The translations under genes were made by a program, and so were the position numbers. Below the pieces are notes generated by a model. That model was given only the letters and a program-made list of their open reading frames with translations. It did not search any database and was not told where the DNA came from. From Aeromonas bestiarum (lineage in GTDB: Bacteria > Pseudomonadota > Gammaproteobacteria > Enterobacterales > Aeromonadaceae), in NCBI RefSeq assembly GCF_000819745.1, contig NZ_CDDA01000034.1, positions 1 through 64,000 of the forward strand: 64,000 bases of DNA, read 5' to 3'. The number at the start of each line of letters is the position of its first letter. Position 1 is the stretch's first letter. Positions 41,970 to 54,333 of the stretch are shown here, piece after piece.

Positions 41970-43340
41970 GTGACTGCTTCGCTATGGCAGCAGTGCCTTA
42001 ACCGGCTGCAAGATGAGTTGCCCTCGGCAGAATTCAGCATGTGGATCCGGCCGCTTCAAGCGGAGTTGAGTGACAATACTCTGACCCTGTATGCACCGAA
42101 TCGCTTTGTTCTGGACTGGGTACGAGACAAGTATCTCATCCGGGTTAACGGCATCATCAATGAACTCTGTGGGGTCGATGGCCCCACCCTGCGTTTTGAT
42201 ATAGGTAATCGTCCCCATCCCGTCGCGGTCGCAAGAGCGCCGGCGCGTGGTGCTGCGCCTGTGAATAACTTGCAGAAGAGCTGGGAAAGCAAGGCTGAAG
42301 CCAAGCCTGAGCCGAACCACAAAAGCAACACCAACGTGAACTATACCTTCGAGAACTTCGTTGAGGGTAAGTCTAACCAGTTGGCCCGCGCGGCTGCCCG
42401 TCAGGTAGCCGACAACCCGGGTGGCGCTTACAACCCGCTGTTCCTCTATGGCGGCACCGGCCTGGGCAAGACCCACCTGCTGCACGCCGTTGGCAACGCC
42501 ATCAAGGAGCGCAAGAAGGACGCCAAAGTCATCTACATGCACTCCGAGCGGTTTGTGCAGGACATGGTGAAGGCGCTGCAGAATAACGCCATTGAAGAGT
42601 TCAAGCGTTATTACCGTAGCGTCGATGCCCTGCTCATCGATGACATCCAGTTTTTTGCCAACAAGGAGCGCTCCCAGGAGGAGTTCTTCCACACCTTCAA
42701 CGCGCTGCTCGAAGGCAACCAGCAGATCATCCTGACCTCGGATCGCTATCCGAAGGAGATCAATGGTGTCGAGGATCGCCTCAAGTCCCGCTTCGGCTGG
42801 GGCCTGACGGTGGCGATCGAGCCGCCGGAGCTGGAGACCCGCGTCGCCATCCTGATGCGCAAGGCGGATGAGAACCAGATCCACCTGCCGGACGAAGTGG
42901 CCTTCTTTATCGCCAAGCGTCTGCGATCCAACGTCCGTGAACTGGAAGGCGCCCTCAACCGGGTGATCGCCAACGCCAACTTCACCGGTCGTGCCATCAA
43001 CATAGATTTCGTGCGCGAAGCGCTGCGGGACTTGCTGGCGCTGCAAGAGAAGCTGGTCACCATAGACAACATCCAGAAGACGGTGGCGGAGTATTACAAG
43101 ATCAAGCTGGCGGATCTGCTGTCCAAACGCCGCTCACGCTCCGTTGCCCGTCCACGCCAGCTGGCGATGGCACTGGCCAAGGAGCTGACCAACCACAGTT
43201 TGCCGGAGATAGGTGATGCCTTTGGTGGCCGTGACCACACTACCGTTCTTCATGCCTGCCGCAAGATAGAGCAGCTGAAGGAGGAGAGCCACGACATCAA
43301 GGAAGATTATTCCAACCTGATCCGAACCCTTTCCTCCTGA
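41970..43340 (+). CDS. dnaA: replication initiator DnaA
   Basis: A 456-residue initiator that binds DnaA boxes and opens oriC. The N-terminal DnaB/DiaA-interaction domain starts with [11 protein letters not shown]. The AAA+ domain has Walker [10 protein letters not shown] and Walker [10 protein letters not shown]. The C-terminal helix-turn-helix carries the signature [12 protein letters not shown]. It starts with GTG, preceded by GGGAG. The 3' end and dnaN start lie inside a 65-bp tandem duplication. Confidence 0.99.
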   Translation: MTASLWQQCLNRLQDELPSAEFSMWIRPLQAELSDNTLTLYAPNRFVLDWVRDKYLIRVNGIINELCGVDGPTLRFDIGNRPHPVAVARAPARGAAPVNNLQKSWESKAEAKPEPNHKSNTNVNYTFENFVEGKSNQLARAAARQVADNPGGAYNPLFLYGGTGLGKTHLLHAVGNAIKERKKDAKVIYMHSERFVQDMVKALQNNAIEEFKRYYRSVDALLIDDIQFFANKERSQEEFFHTFNALLEGNQQIILTSDRYPKEINGVEDRLKSRFGWGLTVAIEPPELETRVAILMRKADENQIHLPDEVAFFIAKRLRSNVRELEGALNRVIANANFTGRAINIDFVREALRDLLALQEKLVTIDNIQKTVAEYYKIKLADLLSKRRSRSVARPRQLAMALAKELTNHSLPEIGDAFGGRDHTTVLHACRKIEQLKEESHDIKEDYSNLIRTLSS

Positions 43341-43432
43341 TAACAACGGTGAGTGGACAGATGCAGCGCGAATATTCCAACCTGATTCGAATCCTTTCGT
43401 TCCGATAACAACGGAGAGCACAGATGCAGCTC
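43305..43432 (+). repeat. 65-bp tandem duplication across the dnaA-dnaN junction
   Basis: Copy A (43305-43369) spans the last 11 dnaA codons, the spacer and an ATG-CAG-C that mimics the dnaN start. Copy B (43370-43432) repeats it, about 85 percent identical with a two-base deletion, and runs into the real dnaN. Copy A's ATG (43361) opens a 15-codon ORF ending at 43408 whose sequence E-Y-S-N-L-I-R-I-L-S copies the DnaA C-terminus ([10 protein letters not shown]). The stop changes from TGA to TAA. Each copy carries its own ribosome-binding site and ATG. Confidence 0.85.
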
Positions 43433-44527
43433 GAAATTAGCCGTGAGGCCCTGTTACGTCCTCTGCAACTGGTGTCCGGTGCCCTGGGTGGCCGGCCGAC
43501 CCTGCCGATCCTCGGCAATGTCCTGCTTGATGTCAGCCAGGGTCTGCTGTCGCTGACCGGCACCGACCTGGAAGTTGAGATGATAGGTCAGGTCTATCTC
43601 AATAATGAGAGCCAGGATGGCCGCACCACAGTGCCGGCGCGCAAGCTGCTGGATATCTGCCGCGGCTTGCCGGAAGGGGCGGACATCCGCCTCAACACCG
43701 AAGGCGAGCGCCTGATCATCCGTTCCGGTCGTTCCCGCTTCAACCTGTCGACCCTGCCGGCCAGTGAATACCCGAATATCGAGGATTGGGAATCCGTGCT
43801 CGAATTCGACATAGGCCAGCTGGAGCTGAAGAAGCTGATCGATGCCACCCAGTTCTCCATGGCCAGCCAGGACGTGCGTTACTACCTGAACGGCATGCTG
43901 TTCGAGAGCGAGGGCCACGGCCTGCGTACCGTGGCGACCGACGGTCACCGTCTGGCGACTTGCCGTCGCGAGGTAGTGGAAGAATCGCTGCCCGATCATC
44001 AGGTTATCCTGCCCCGCAAAGGTGTGCTTGAGCTGGTGCGCCTGCTGGAAGCGGAAGACAAGCCGGTACGGCTGCAGATCGGTCGCAGCAACCTGCGCGC
44101 GGCGCTGGACGGCTTCATCTTCACCTCCAAGCTGGTGGATGGCCGCTTCCCGGATTGGCGTCGGGTTATCCCGCGCAACAGCGACAAGGCCCTGATCGCC
44201 GGTCGTGAGGATCTGCGCCAGGCGTTTGCCCGCGCGGCCATCCTCTCCAACGAGAAATTCCGTGGGGTGCGTCTCAATCTGCAGGAAAACCTGCTGCGCA
44301 TTACCGCCAACAACCCGGAACAGGAAGAAGCCGAAGAGCTGCTTGACGTACAATACGAGGCCAGCGAGATGGAGATAGGTTTCAACGTCTCTTATGTGCT
44401 GGACGTGCTGAATACGTTAAAATGTGACCAAATTCGGATTAGCCTGAGCGATTCCATCAGCAGTGCCATTATTGAGGATTTTGATCATCAGGATGCTCAG
44501 TACGTGGTGATGCCGATGCGGATCTAG
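43424..44527 (+). CDS. dnaN: DNA polymerase III beta clamp
   Basis: A 367-residue sliding clamp made of three repeated domains, with the N-terminal R-E-A-L-L-R-P-L-Q-L-V-S-G-A-L-G-G-R-P-T-L-P-I-L signature and the C-terminal Y-V-V-M-P-M-R-I that ends the client-binding pocket. It tethers polymerase III and repair proteins. GGAG lies upstream of the ATG at 43424. It belongs to the conserved dnaA-dnaN-recF-gyrB block. Confidence 0.99.
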   Translation: MQLEISREALLRPLQLVSGALGGRPTLPILGNVLLDVSQGLLSLTGTDLEVEMIGQVYLNNESQDGRTTVPARKLLDICRGLPEGADIRLNTEGERLIIRSGRSRFNLSTLPASEYPNIEDWESVLEFDIGQLELKKLIDATQFSMASQDVRYYLNGMLFESEGHGLRTVATDGHRLATCRREVVEESLPDHQVILPRKGVLELVRLLEAEDKPVRLQIGRSNLRAALDGFIFTSKLVDGRFPDWRRVIPRNSDKALIAGREDLRQAFARAAILSNEKFRGVRLNLQENLLRITANNPEQEEAEELLDVQYEASEMEIGFNVSYVLDVLNTLKCDQIRISLSDSISSAIIEDFDHQDAQYVVMPMRI

Positions 44528-44529
44528 TC

Positions 44530-48044
<3,515 letters not shown>

Positions 48045-48065
48045 TCGACCTAGTCAGTCAGACAG

Positions 48066-48097
48066 CAAAAAGCCGCTCCTTGTGAGCGGCTTTTTTA
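48066..48097 (+). terminator. terminator after gyrB
   Basis: AGCCGCTC (48071-48078) pairs with GAGCGGCT (48084-48091), flanked by an A-run and followed by a T-run. Confidence 0.9.
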
Positions 48098-48177
48098 CAT
48101 CTGTCGTCAGCGGAATAGCATTATCCGTTCCCTCTCGGGATGAAGGCCTGCCCTGGATTGTCTCGCCTCGTCATGGA

Positions 48178-48193
48178 TGTTCCACGTGAAACA
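48178..48193. other. parS: parS site downstream of gyrB
   Basis: TGTTCCACGTGAAACA matches the canonical parS TGTTTCACGTGAAACA with one change. It is intergenic, between gyrB and the VOC gene. Confidence 0.92.
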
Positions 48194-48237
48194 TCGCGCC
48201 CTCCGACCATTGCCAACCACGCACCTGTGGCCGTTTA

Positions 48238-48618
48238 TCATGTGCCCAGTTCGGGTGCCGGGCAGTAGAGGCGCAGTCGATGGCCGTCGGGATCAAGCGC
48301 CATGCCGGTGTAACCAAATTCCAGTCGGATCGGCGACTGGCTGATGGTGAGGCCGCGAGCCTGCCATTTCGCAAACTCGGCATCGACGCTGGCATCATCT
48401 GGCAGAGGGAAGGCCAGCTCCATGGCTCCGGCTCCTTGCGTGACCTTGGGCTCAACCGTGGCACTGGACCAGAGCGCCAGCCTGGCGCCCGACTCGAACA
48501 CGAACATGGCGAAGGTGGGGGATTCCTCCACCGGCGAGCGACCAAACAGCTCGCGATAGAAGCGGGCACTGTGAGCCGGATTAGCGACATAGAGGATGGT
48601 GAACTGGGGAACAAGCAT
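48238..48618 (-). CDS. VOC (glyoxalase/bleomycin-resistance fold) protein
   Basis: A 126-residue single VOC domain with the paired beta-alpha-beta-beta-beta halves: A-R-F-Y-R-E-L-F-G in the first, and M-A-L-D-P-D-G-H-R-L-R-L-Y near the end, where the metal-binding or substrate residues usually sit. The substrate cannot be predicted. AAGGAGTG lies before the ATG. A WYL regulator lies 66 bp upstream on the same strand and probably controls it, a common pairing. Confidence 0.85.
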   Translation of the reverse strand: MLVPQFTILYVANPAHSARFYRELFGRSPVEESPTFAMFVFESGARLALWSSATVEPKVTQGAGAMELAFPLPDDASVDAEFAKWQARGLTISQSPIRLEFGYTGMALDPDGHRLRLYCPAPELGT

Positions 48619-48684
48619 GGTGACACTCCTTGTTTCGGGGATGGCGCATCTGCGCCGACCCCGTCAGCATGGCGCCACCCACTG

Positions 48685-49389
48685 TCAGTTTCTGTCAGCA
48701 ATGAATTGTGGCTGCGGGATCTGCTGGGTGGCGCGCCACTCCTTGAGCAGGATAGTCCGGCTCCTGGGATAGCCGATCTCCTCCAGCTTCAGATGGCTGA
48801 TGCGATCCACCCGGAAGTGGCGAAAGTCCTGCCGCAGCTCGCACCAGGCCACCAGGACCCGCACCTGCTCGAAATAGCCGAGGGCAAATGGCCAGACGGT
48901 GCGCTTGGAACTCGTTTCCCTCAGATCGCGATAGCTCAGGGTTACCTTGCGCTGTTGACGGATGGCACTGCGCAGGGGGGCCTCATCGGTGCAGACGTCG
49001 CTGCGGGATGAGCCGATCAGCAGGGTATTGGCGTGGAGCTGCTGGCGGTACTCGGCGGGCAGCACGGCTTCGATCTTGGCCAGCGCACTGCGGGCACCTG
49101 CACTCAGGGCGCTGTCGGCATGTTCGGCCACCCAGCGGGAGCCCAGCACCAGGGCTTCCAGCTCCTCTTCGCTGAACATCAGCGGTGGCAGCATGAAGCC
49201 GGGTCGCAGCACATAGCCGATACCGGGCTCACCCTCGATATGCGCCCCCTGGGATTGCAGGGTCGCTATGTCCCGGTAAAGGGTGCGCAGGCTGATGCCG
49301 AGCCGGCTTGCCAGCTCTGTGCCTGTGATGGCGTAACGGTGACCACGCAACAGCTGGAGCAGGGCCAGCAGACGTTCGGAACGGGACAT
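48685..49389 (-). CDS. YafY-type HTH-WYL transcriptional regulator
   Basis: A 234-residue regulator with an N-terminal winged helix (about 3-60: T-G-T-E-L-A-S-R-L-G-I-S-L-R-T-L-Y-R-D-I) and a WYL domain (about 140-205) in which the triad reads with V-W-P-F-A-L-G-Y-F. It likely senses a ligand or nucleic acid and controls the adjacent VOC gene on the same strand. Confidence 0.87.
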   Translation of the reverse strand: MSRSERLLALLQLLRGHRYAITGTELASRLGISLRTLYRDIATLQSQGAHIEGEPGIGYVLRPGFMLPPLMFSEEELEALVLGSRWVAEHADSALSAGARSALAKIEAVLPAEYRQQLHANTLLIGSSRSDVCTDEAPLRSAIRQQRKVTLSYRDLRETSSKRTVWPFALGYFEQVRVLVAWCELRQDFRHFRVDRISHLKLEEIGYPRSRTILLKEWRATQQIPQPQFIADRN

Positions 49390-49460
49390 GGCATGGCTCC
49401 TTGGGATCTGCGGTTAGGGTGCCATGTTTGGGCGAGCCGGAACAGGGTGAGGTGAGAGGC

Positions 49461-50420
49461 TCACTCCCTGCTGCCACGAAAAGACCGCCGCCATTCGCTC
49501 GGCGAAACCTCGAAGCGGGCCCGAAAGTGCTGGCGCAGTGAGGTGGCTGTCTTGAAACCCACCAGTTCGGCGATGCGTTCTATGGGGTGGGTGCTGGCTT
49601 CCAGCAGCTCCTGGCAGCGCCTGAGCCGCTCGATCAGCAGCCACTCTCCGACGGAGAGGCCGGTGGCCTGATGAAAGCGGCGGGTAAAGGTGCGCCGACT
49701 CATCAGGCTGTGGGCCGCCAGGCTGTCGAGGGTATGCGGCTCCGACAGGTGGGCTCGCAGGTGATCGAGCAGCTGGTTCATCCTGGCATCCCGGGTAGAG
49801 GCGGAGACCGGCTGCTGGATGAACTGGGCCTGGCCACCTTCCCGGTGGGGCGGGATCACCAGTCGTCGTGCCACCTGGTTGGCGATGGCACTGCCATGGT
49901 GCTGGCGTACCAGATAGAGGCAACAATCCAGCCCGGCAGCTGTGCCCGCCGAGGTGACCAGCCCATCGTCATCCACATAGAGGGCGTTGGTATCGAGCCG
50001 CACGCAGGGAAAGCGGCGGAGGAAATCCTGCTCGTACTCCCAATGGGTCGAGGCCTTGCGTCCATTGAGCAAGCCGGCATAGGCGAGCACATAGGTGCCG
50101 AGGCAGAGTCCCACCACCTGGGCCCCTCTGGCATGAGCCGCCATCAGGGCATCCAGCAGTGGCTGGGCCGGGCGCTCGGCCGGGTCGCGCCAGAAGGGAA
50201 TGACTATGATGTCCGCCTCGGCCAGGGCCTCCAGCCCATAAGGTGCCTGGATGCTGAACCCCTGTGACGAATGCGAGCTGGCCTTGCCATCCCCGGCACA
50301 GAGCCTGAGTTCGAACAGGGGCTGACCCGGCAGTATGTCGCCGAAGATGAGGCAGGGCACTGAGCAGTGAAAGGGGCTGAAGTGGTCGAAGGCCACGACG
50401 GCAACTATCGGGATGGGCAT
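49461..50420 (-). CDS. GlxA-family AraC regulator (DJ-1/PfpI plus HTH)
   Basis: A 319-residue regulator with an N-terminal amidase-like DJ-1/PfpI domain (about 3-175), including the elbow cysteine in V-G-L-C-L-G-T-Y, and a C-terminal AraC double HTH (about 210-310: T-L-D-S-L-A-A-H-S-L-M-S-R-R-T-F-T-R-R-F). The start at 50420 follows AGGAGG; a 23-residue extension upstream lacks homology. Such proteins often control uptake or catabolism of nitrogen compounds. It follows the MBL hydrolase gene on the same strand, with a hairpin in between. Confidence 0.88.
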   Translation of the reverse strand: MPIPIVAVVAFDHFSPFHCSVPCLIFGDILPGQPLFELRLCAGDGKASSHSSQGFSIQAPYGLEALAEADIIVIPFWRDPAERPAQPLLDALMAAHARGAQVVGLCLGTYVLAYAGLLNGRKASTHWEYEQDFLRRFPCVRLDTNALYVDDDGLVTSAGTAAGLDCCLYLVRQHHGSAIANQVARRLVIPPHREGGQAQFIQQPVSASTRDARMNQLLDHLRAHLSEPHTLDSLAAHSLMSRRTFTRRFHQATGLSVGEWLLIERLRRCQELLEASTHPIERIAELVGFKTATSLRQHFRARFEVSPSEWRRSFRGSRE

Positions 50421-50482
50421 GACGCTGGCCTCCTCTTTGCGCGATGAGCAACCATGATATGCGCTGGCAGCTGAAAGCCGAA

Positions 50483-50504
50483 GGGCCATGCGGATGCATG
50501 GCCC
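50483..50504 (-). terminator. hairpin between the MBL hydrolase and GlxA-type genes
   Basis: GGGCCATGC (50483-50491) pairs with GCATGGCCC (50496-50504) with a four-base loop. There is no strong T-run, so it may attenuate rather than terminate. Confidence 0.45.
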
Positions 50505-50510
50505 CAGTTA

Positions 50511-51281
50511 TCACAGTGAAAGCGTGTCGCCATCTTCCGGCACCCGCACCCGATCCGCCATGTCGTGCTCGGCCAGATAGTCGTGCAACTCCTTGCGTGA
50601 CAGCACGGCATGATTGACCGCCTCCATGTGGCTGGCAATCAGGGTGGCCTGTGGCGCAGCCTGATAGACGGCCCGCACATCCTCCTTGCTCATGATGATG
50701 GAGCCCAGCCCCGGCACCTGGGCATCGCCACAGTTGAGGATGATCACATCAGGCCCGTGTTGTCGCAGGCTCTGTGCGACCATTTCGTTCCAGACGGTAT
50801 CACCCGCCAGATAGAGGGTTTTCTCTTGCGGGTGGGAGAAGACCACACCGCACACCTCACCCAGCCGCTCGGCCAACACCGCCATGACCTGATCGTTGCC
50901 GTGTTGCCCCTCGGTCTGCTGCAGGCGGATGCCGGCAAATTCGGCCTGCTCGCTCAGCAGGCGCACATCCTTGAAGCCGCTGGCGCACATGGTGTCGGCA
51001 TCTTTCTGATGTTGCACAAACAGCGGGAGATGCTTGGGGATCTGCTGCTGAGCGACCGGGTCCCAGTGGTCCAGGTGATCGTGGGTGACGATCACCGCAT
51101 CCACATCGAGTATCTCCGCCAGGGGCAGAGGCAGCTCGACCAGCGGGTTGCGCAGGTGGCTGTTGGCTGTTCCGGCGAAGGCGGGCAGCGTGCCCTTTGC
51201 TGCCAGCATGGGGTCGATCAGAAAGCGGGTGCCGGCGTAGTCGATCAGCAGGGTGGCGTTGCGAACCTGGGTAATCTGCAT
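50511..51281 (-). CDS. metallo-beta-lactamase-fold hydrolase
   Basis: A 256-residue single-domain MBL protein of the UlaG-like group. The metal motif is T-H-D-H-L-D-H-W-D (HxHxDH), with later ligands in A-G-D-T-V-W (Asp) and I-A-S-H-M-E (His). The N-terminus is A-T-L-L-I-D-Y-A-G-T-R-F-L-I-D-P. This type acts on phosphorylated sugars, lactones or RNA; the substrate here is unknown, and nothing suggests antibiotic resistance. The start at 51281 has GGAG upstream; a longer in-frame start lacks family similarity. Confidence 0.87.
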   Translation of the reverse strand: MQITQVRNATLLIDYAGTRFLIDPMLAAKGTLPAFAGTANSHLRNPLVELPLPLAEILDVDAVIVTHDHLDHWDPVAQQQIPKHLPLFVQHQKDADTMCASGFKDVRLLSEQAEFAGIRLQQTEGQHGNDQVMAVLAERLGEVCGVVFSHPQEKTLYLAGDTVWNEMVAQSLRQHGPDVIILNCGDAQVPGLGSIIMSKEDVRAVYQAAPQATLIASHMEAVNHAVLSRKELHDYLAEHDMADRVRVPEDGDTLSL

Positions 51282-51437
51282 TGTGTAGCTCCGTGATAGC
51301 GGCGAGGTGTGCAACCAGTATGACGGGGGATGCGGGGAGCCATGAGTGGCCCGCGGGTCGATTATCGATCCTATCGGGCCAGCTGAACGATACAGTTGTG
51401 CGTCGGACAAACTCGAAAAATTTCTTTGATTCTCGCC

Positions 51438-51465
51438 CTTGAAAGCAAAAAGCCGGACCCTATAT
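51438..51465 (+). promoter_or_regulatory. sigma-32 heat-shock promoter of the Hsp20 pair
   Basis: CTTGAAA (51438-51444), a 13-bp spacer and CCCTATAT (51458-51465) match the sigma-32 consensus CTTGAAA-N(11-16)-CCCCATnT with one mismatch. It lies about 95 bp before ibpA. Confidence 0.88.
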
Positions 51466-51539
51466 AGATAACAAGGCCGGAACGCTCAACAGAGGTTTCG
51501 ACCAGACGCCCGTCCGACAGGAGGGCAAACCATCCGTTA

Positions 51540-51561
51540 TCGCTCACAAGAGGGTAATACT
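51540..51561 (+). promoter_or_regulatory. ROSE-like RNA thermometer element before ibpA
   Basis: TCGCTC (51540-51545) can pair with GAGGG (51550-51554), the Shine-Dalgarno, leaving the G-opposite-G geometry typical of ROSE elements (U-U/C-G-C-U opposite the SD). The loop is ACAA. E. coli ibpA is controlled by such a thermometer. Confidence 0.6.
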
Positions 51562-51975
51562 ATGCGTTCTATCGACTTTTCTCCGCTCTATCGTTCTGCC
51601 ATCGGTTTCGATCGTCTGGCCAATCTCATCGAATCTGCGGCCAGCAATGGCAATGCCGGATATCCCCCCTACAACATAGAGCAGCTGGGTGACAACGACT
51701 ACCGCATCAGCATGGCGGTGGCGGGCTTTACCCAGGAAGAGCTGGAGTTGAGCTTTCAGGAAAATCTGCTGACGGTGAAGGGCAGCAAGCAGGCCGAGAC
51801 CGACCGCAACTACCTGTATCAGGGCATAGCCGAGCGGGGTTTCGAGCGTCGCTTCCAGCTGGCCGACTATGTGCGGGTGAAGGGTGCCGACCTGAAGAAC
51901 GGCCTGCTGCACGTCGAGCTGGTGCGTGAGGTGCCGGAGGCGATGAAGCCGCGCAAGATCGAGATCAACGGCTAA
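51562..51975 (+). CDS. ibpA: small heat-shock protein IbpA
   Basis: A 137-residue alpha-crystallin-domain chaperone nearly colinear with E. coli Ibp[43 protein letters not shown] and the C-terminal I-E-I-N. It binds unfolding proteins and keeps aggregates accessible to ClpB/DnaK. First gene of a two-gene heat-shock operon with a sigma-32 promoter and a likely thermometer. Confidence 0.96.
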   Translation: MRSIDFSPLYRSAIGFDRLANLIESAASNGNAGYPPYNIEQLGDNDYRISMAVAGFTQEELELSFQENLLTVKGSKQAETDRNYLYQGIAERGFERRFQLADYVRVKGADLKNGLLHVELVREVPEAMKPRKIEING

Positions 51976-52045
51976 CGCCCGATTTGAATCCATTTTTACC
52001 AAGCTTTCCGGGTGCCGATGGCGGGCCCGTGGAAATAGAAACCTG

Positions 52046-52068
52046 TTGCTTATTAGAAGGATAGGATT
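52046..52068 (+). promoter_or_regulatory. ROSE-like RNA thermometer before the second Hsp20 gene
   Basis: TTGCTT (52046-52051) can pair with AAGGAT (52057-52062), which contains the SD, again with the UUGCU-versus-AGGA geometry of ROSE elements and a five-base loop. It lies in the 93-bp gap between the two Hsp20 genes. Confidence 0.6.
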
Positions 52069-52506
52069 ATGCGTAACCTTGATTTTTCTCATCTCCATTC
52101 CAATGCCGTCGGCTTCGAGCGGATGGCCCGTGAGCTGGAAGGCCTGTTTGACCAGAAGGCGGTAGCCTATCCCCCTTACAACATCGAAAAGCGCGATCAC
52201 GACGGCTATCGCATCACGGTCGCGGTGGCCGGTTTCGAGCGCGAAGAGCTGGAACTGGAGACCGAAAACGGTACCCTCAAGGTGAAGGGGCGCAAGGCAG
52301 CCTCTGATGAACGCCAGTTCCTCCATCAGGGCATTGCCGAGCGTGACTTCGAGCTGGCCTTCAAGTTGAGCCAGCACGTGGAGGTGCAGGGCGCCAGGCT
52401 GGAGCATGGTCTGCTGACCATAGATCTGGCGCGCGAACTGCCGGAGGCACTCAAGCCTCGCGCCATCCCCATCGGCAAAGCCGAGCCGCTGGCGCTGCCA
52501 AACTAA
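52069..52506 (+). CDS. second small heat-shock protein (IbpB-like)
   Basis: A 145-residue Hsp20 with the same layout as IbpA (F-S-H-L-H-S-N-A-V-G-F-E-R-M, Y-P-P-Y-N-I-E, V-A-G-F-E-R-E-E-L, H-Q-G-I-A-E-R-D-F) but a different C-terminal tail ending P-L-A-L-P-N. It is a tandem paralog, probably the IbpB partner that co-assembles with IbpA. No separate promoter is seen; it is likely co-transcribed and has its own thermometer-like leader. Confidence 0.9.
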   Translation: MRNLDFSHLHSNAVGFERMARELEGLFDQKAVAYPPYNIEKRDHDGYRITVAVAGFEREELELETENGTLKVKGRKAASDERQFLHQGIAERDFELAFKLSQHVEVQGARLEHGLLTIDLARELPEALKPRAIPIGKAEPLALPN

Positions 52507-52519
52507 GCCATGAGAAATG

Positions 52520-52550
52520 AAAAAGGCCTGCGATTGCAGGCCTTTTTGTT
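52520..52550. terminator. bidirectional terminator between the Hsp20 pair and avtA
   Basis: A 12-bp stem (52520-52531 with 52536-52547; core AGGCCTGC/GCAGGCCT) with loop GATT is flanked by A- and T-runs. Confidence 0.92.
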
Positions 52551-52563
52551 TTTGGTTCGCAGG

Positions 52564-53817
52564 TCAGTTGCTGCCGTAGAGGTAGTTGATCTCGTCCGCC
52601 AGTATGGCGATGCCACGGCGCACCAGCTCCTCGCTCTGGGAGTAGTTGAGGCGGATACACTCCTGGCTGTGGCGCCACTTGGGGTCGTCGATGCCGGGGA
52701 AGAAGTAGTGACCCGGCACTATCAGCAGGTTCTTCGCCTTCAACCGCTCATAAAGTTCCTGGCAGTGAATGGGCAGACCTTCGAACCAGAGCCAGAGGAA
52801 GAGGGCGCCTTCCGGCTTGTGGATGTGGAAGCGCGGATCCGGGATCGCCTCACGCAGCAGCCGTACCGCCAGCTCGGCCTTCTGCCGGTAGAAGGGTTTC
52901 ACCACCTGCTCGCTCAGGGTGATGATCTCGCCACTTTCTATCATGGGGATGGTGATGGCGGGTCCCAGGCTGCCCGGCGCCAGGTTGATGATGCCGCTCA
53001 GGTTGGTGATGGCCTGAATGATCTTCTCGTCGGCGATGACGATGCCACAGCGAGTACCCGGCAGTCCCAGCTTGGAGAGGCTCATGCAGAGGATGGTGTT
53101 GGCGTTCCAGAACGGCTTGGCCTCGCTGAAGATGATGCCAGGGAAGGGCACGCCGTAGGCGTTGTCGATCAGCAGCGGAATGCCCTTGTCGCGGGCTATC
53201 TGATCCAGATGCTCTATCTCGTCATCGGTCAGCACGTTGCCAGTCGGGTTGGTCGGACGGGAGACGCAGATCACCCCTATATCGTCGCCCACCTGCAGGC
53301 TCTCGAAATCCACGTGGTATTTGAACTGGCCATCGGGCAGCTTCTCCATGGTGGGTTTGTACGCCACGAAGTAGTCATCGGTGAGGGCTGAGTCGGCGTA
53401 GCCGATATATTCGGGGGCCAGCGGGAACAGCACCTTCTTCTTGCGGCCATCGGCGAACTCGCCGGCCAGCAGGTTGAACAGGTAGAAGAAGGCATTCTGG
53501 CTGCCGTTGGTCAGGGCGATATTGCGAGAGGTGATATCCCAGCCGAGCTCCTTGCTGAGCAGGGCGGCCAGCGCCTTGGTGAACCTGTCCTTGCCCTGGG
53601 GGCCGTCGTAGTTGGCCATGGCTTTGACCAGTTCGCCATTGTCGAGCAGGTTTTTGGCTTCGGTTTGAAAGCGCTCCAGCATGGCGGGGATCGGGGCCGG
53701 ATTGCCACCACCCAGCATGATGGCGTCCGGATTGGTCAGCCCCTGATTAAGGTCATCCATGAGTTGGGTAATGCCGGCGTGGCGAGTGAACTTCTCGCCG
53801 AACAAGGAAAATTCCAT
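52564..53817 (-). CDS. avtA: valine-pyruvate aminotransferase
   Basis: A 417-residue class I/II PLP aminotransferase (transaminase C). It exchanges the amino group between valine and pyruvate, making alanine. The PLP lysine is in S-L-S-K-L-G-L-P-G-T-R-C-G, with L-G-G-G-N-P-A-P-I-P near the start and N-P-T-G-N as cofactor-site motifs. Length matches E. coli AvtA. A parS site lies upstream of its start. Confidence 0.95.
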   Translation of the reverse strand: MEFSLFGEKFTRHAGITQLMDDLNQGLTNPDAIMLGGGNPAPIPAMLERFQTEAKNLLDNGELVKAMANYDGPQGKDRFTKALAALLSKELGWDITSRNIALTNGSQNAFFYLFNLLAGEFADGRKKKVLFPLAPEYIGYADSALTDDYFVAYKPTMEKLPDGQFKYHVDFESLQVGDDIGVICVSRPTNPTGNVLTDDEIEHLDQIARDKGIPLLIDNAYGVPFPGIIFSEAKPFWNANTILCMSLSKLGLPGTRCGIVIADEKIIQAITNLSGIINLAPGSLGPAITIPMIESGEIITLSEQVVKPFYRQKAELAVRLLREAIPDPRFHIHKPEGALFLWLWFEGLPIHCQELYERLKAKNLLIVPGHYFFPGIDDPKWRHSQECIRLNYSQSEELVRRGIAILADEINYLYGSN

Positions 53818-53898
53818 TCGGTGACGGATCCAGAGTCAGTTACGGGGATGTAGCACCATAGCTCAGTTTAAAAGCGGGTGTCGATCAAAATAACGGGA

Positions 53899-53914
53899 CG
53901 TTCCACGTGGAACA
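53899..53914. other. parS: parS site upstream of avtA
   Basis: CGTTCCACGTGGAACA matches the palindrome TGTTCCACGTGGAACA in 15 of 16 positions. It is intergenic, between avtA and the small secreted protein gene. Confidence 0.88.
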
Positions 53915-54099
53915 TGACTCGGGAATACGCCGTGGTAAAAAATACCATTTATGGGTTTAAAAATGACCACCTTGCTACCCAGATAAGACACAAATGGGGG
54001 CTTTTGATTGATTAATTCAAGCAAAATCATCTAGTTATAAATATGGCACAAGTATTGGAATAGCTATCAGGTCATCTCAACCATACCGGAGCACACCAG

Positions 54100-54333
54100 A
54101 TGAAAACCCTGATCGCCACCCTGATAATGAGCACACTGAGCCTGAATGTGATGGCAACTGAAAACCCCAGGCCCGAGCTGGATACCGCCCAGCTGGATCA
54201 GGCTATCCTGGCTCAGCAGCAGGAGGCATCTCATGCCGTTGTGCTGGATGCCATCAGCAACCTCAAGCCACTGGCGCTGGATACCCTGGTGGTGGAGGTG
54301 AGTTCGGCCGATGCGACTCACCCTGGGAGTTGA
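54100..54333 (+). CDS. small secreted protein of unknown function
   Basis: A 77-residue ORF starting with a convincing signal peptide (M-K-T-L-I-A-T-L-I-M-S-T-L-S-L-N-V-M-A) followed by an acidic, alanine/leucine-rich mature part without cysteines. GGAG lies 10 bases upstream of the ATG. I recognise no family. Its last 71 bases overlap the 3' end of the converging araC-type gene, so either this ORF or the distal part of the regulator may be shorter in reality. Confidence 0.55.
   Translation: MKTLIATLIMSTLSLNVMATENPRPELDTAQLDQAILAQQQEASHAVVLDAISNLKPLALDTLVVEVSSADATHPGS

Noticed and set aside
50511-51281. MBL-fold protein as an antibiotic-resistance metallo-beta-lactamase
   Set aside because: It has the general HxHxDH fold motif and UlaG-like layout but no signal peptide and no class B beta-lactamase features.
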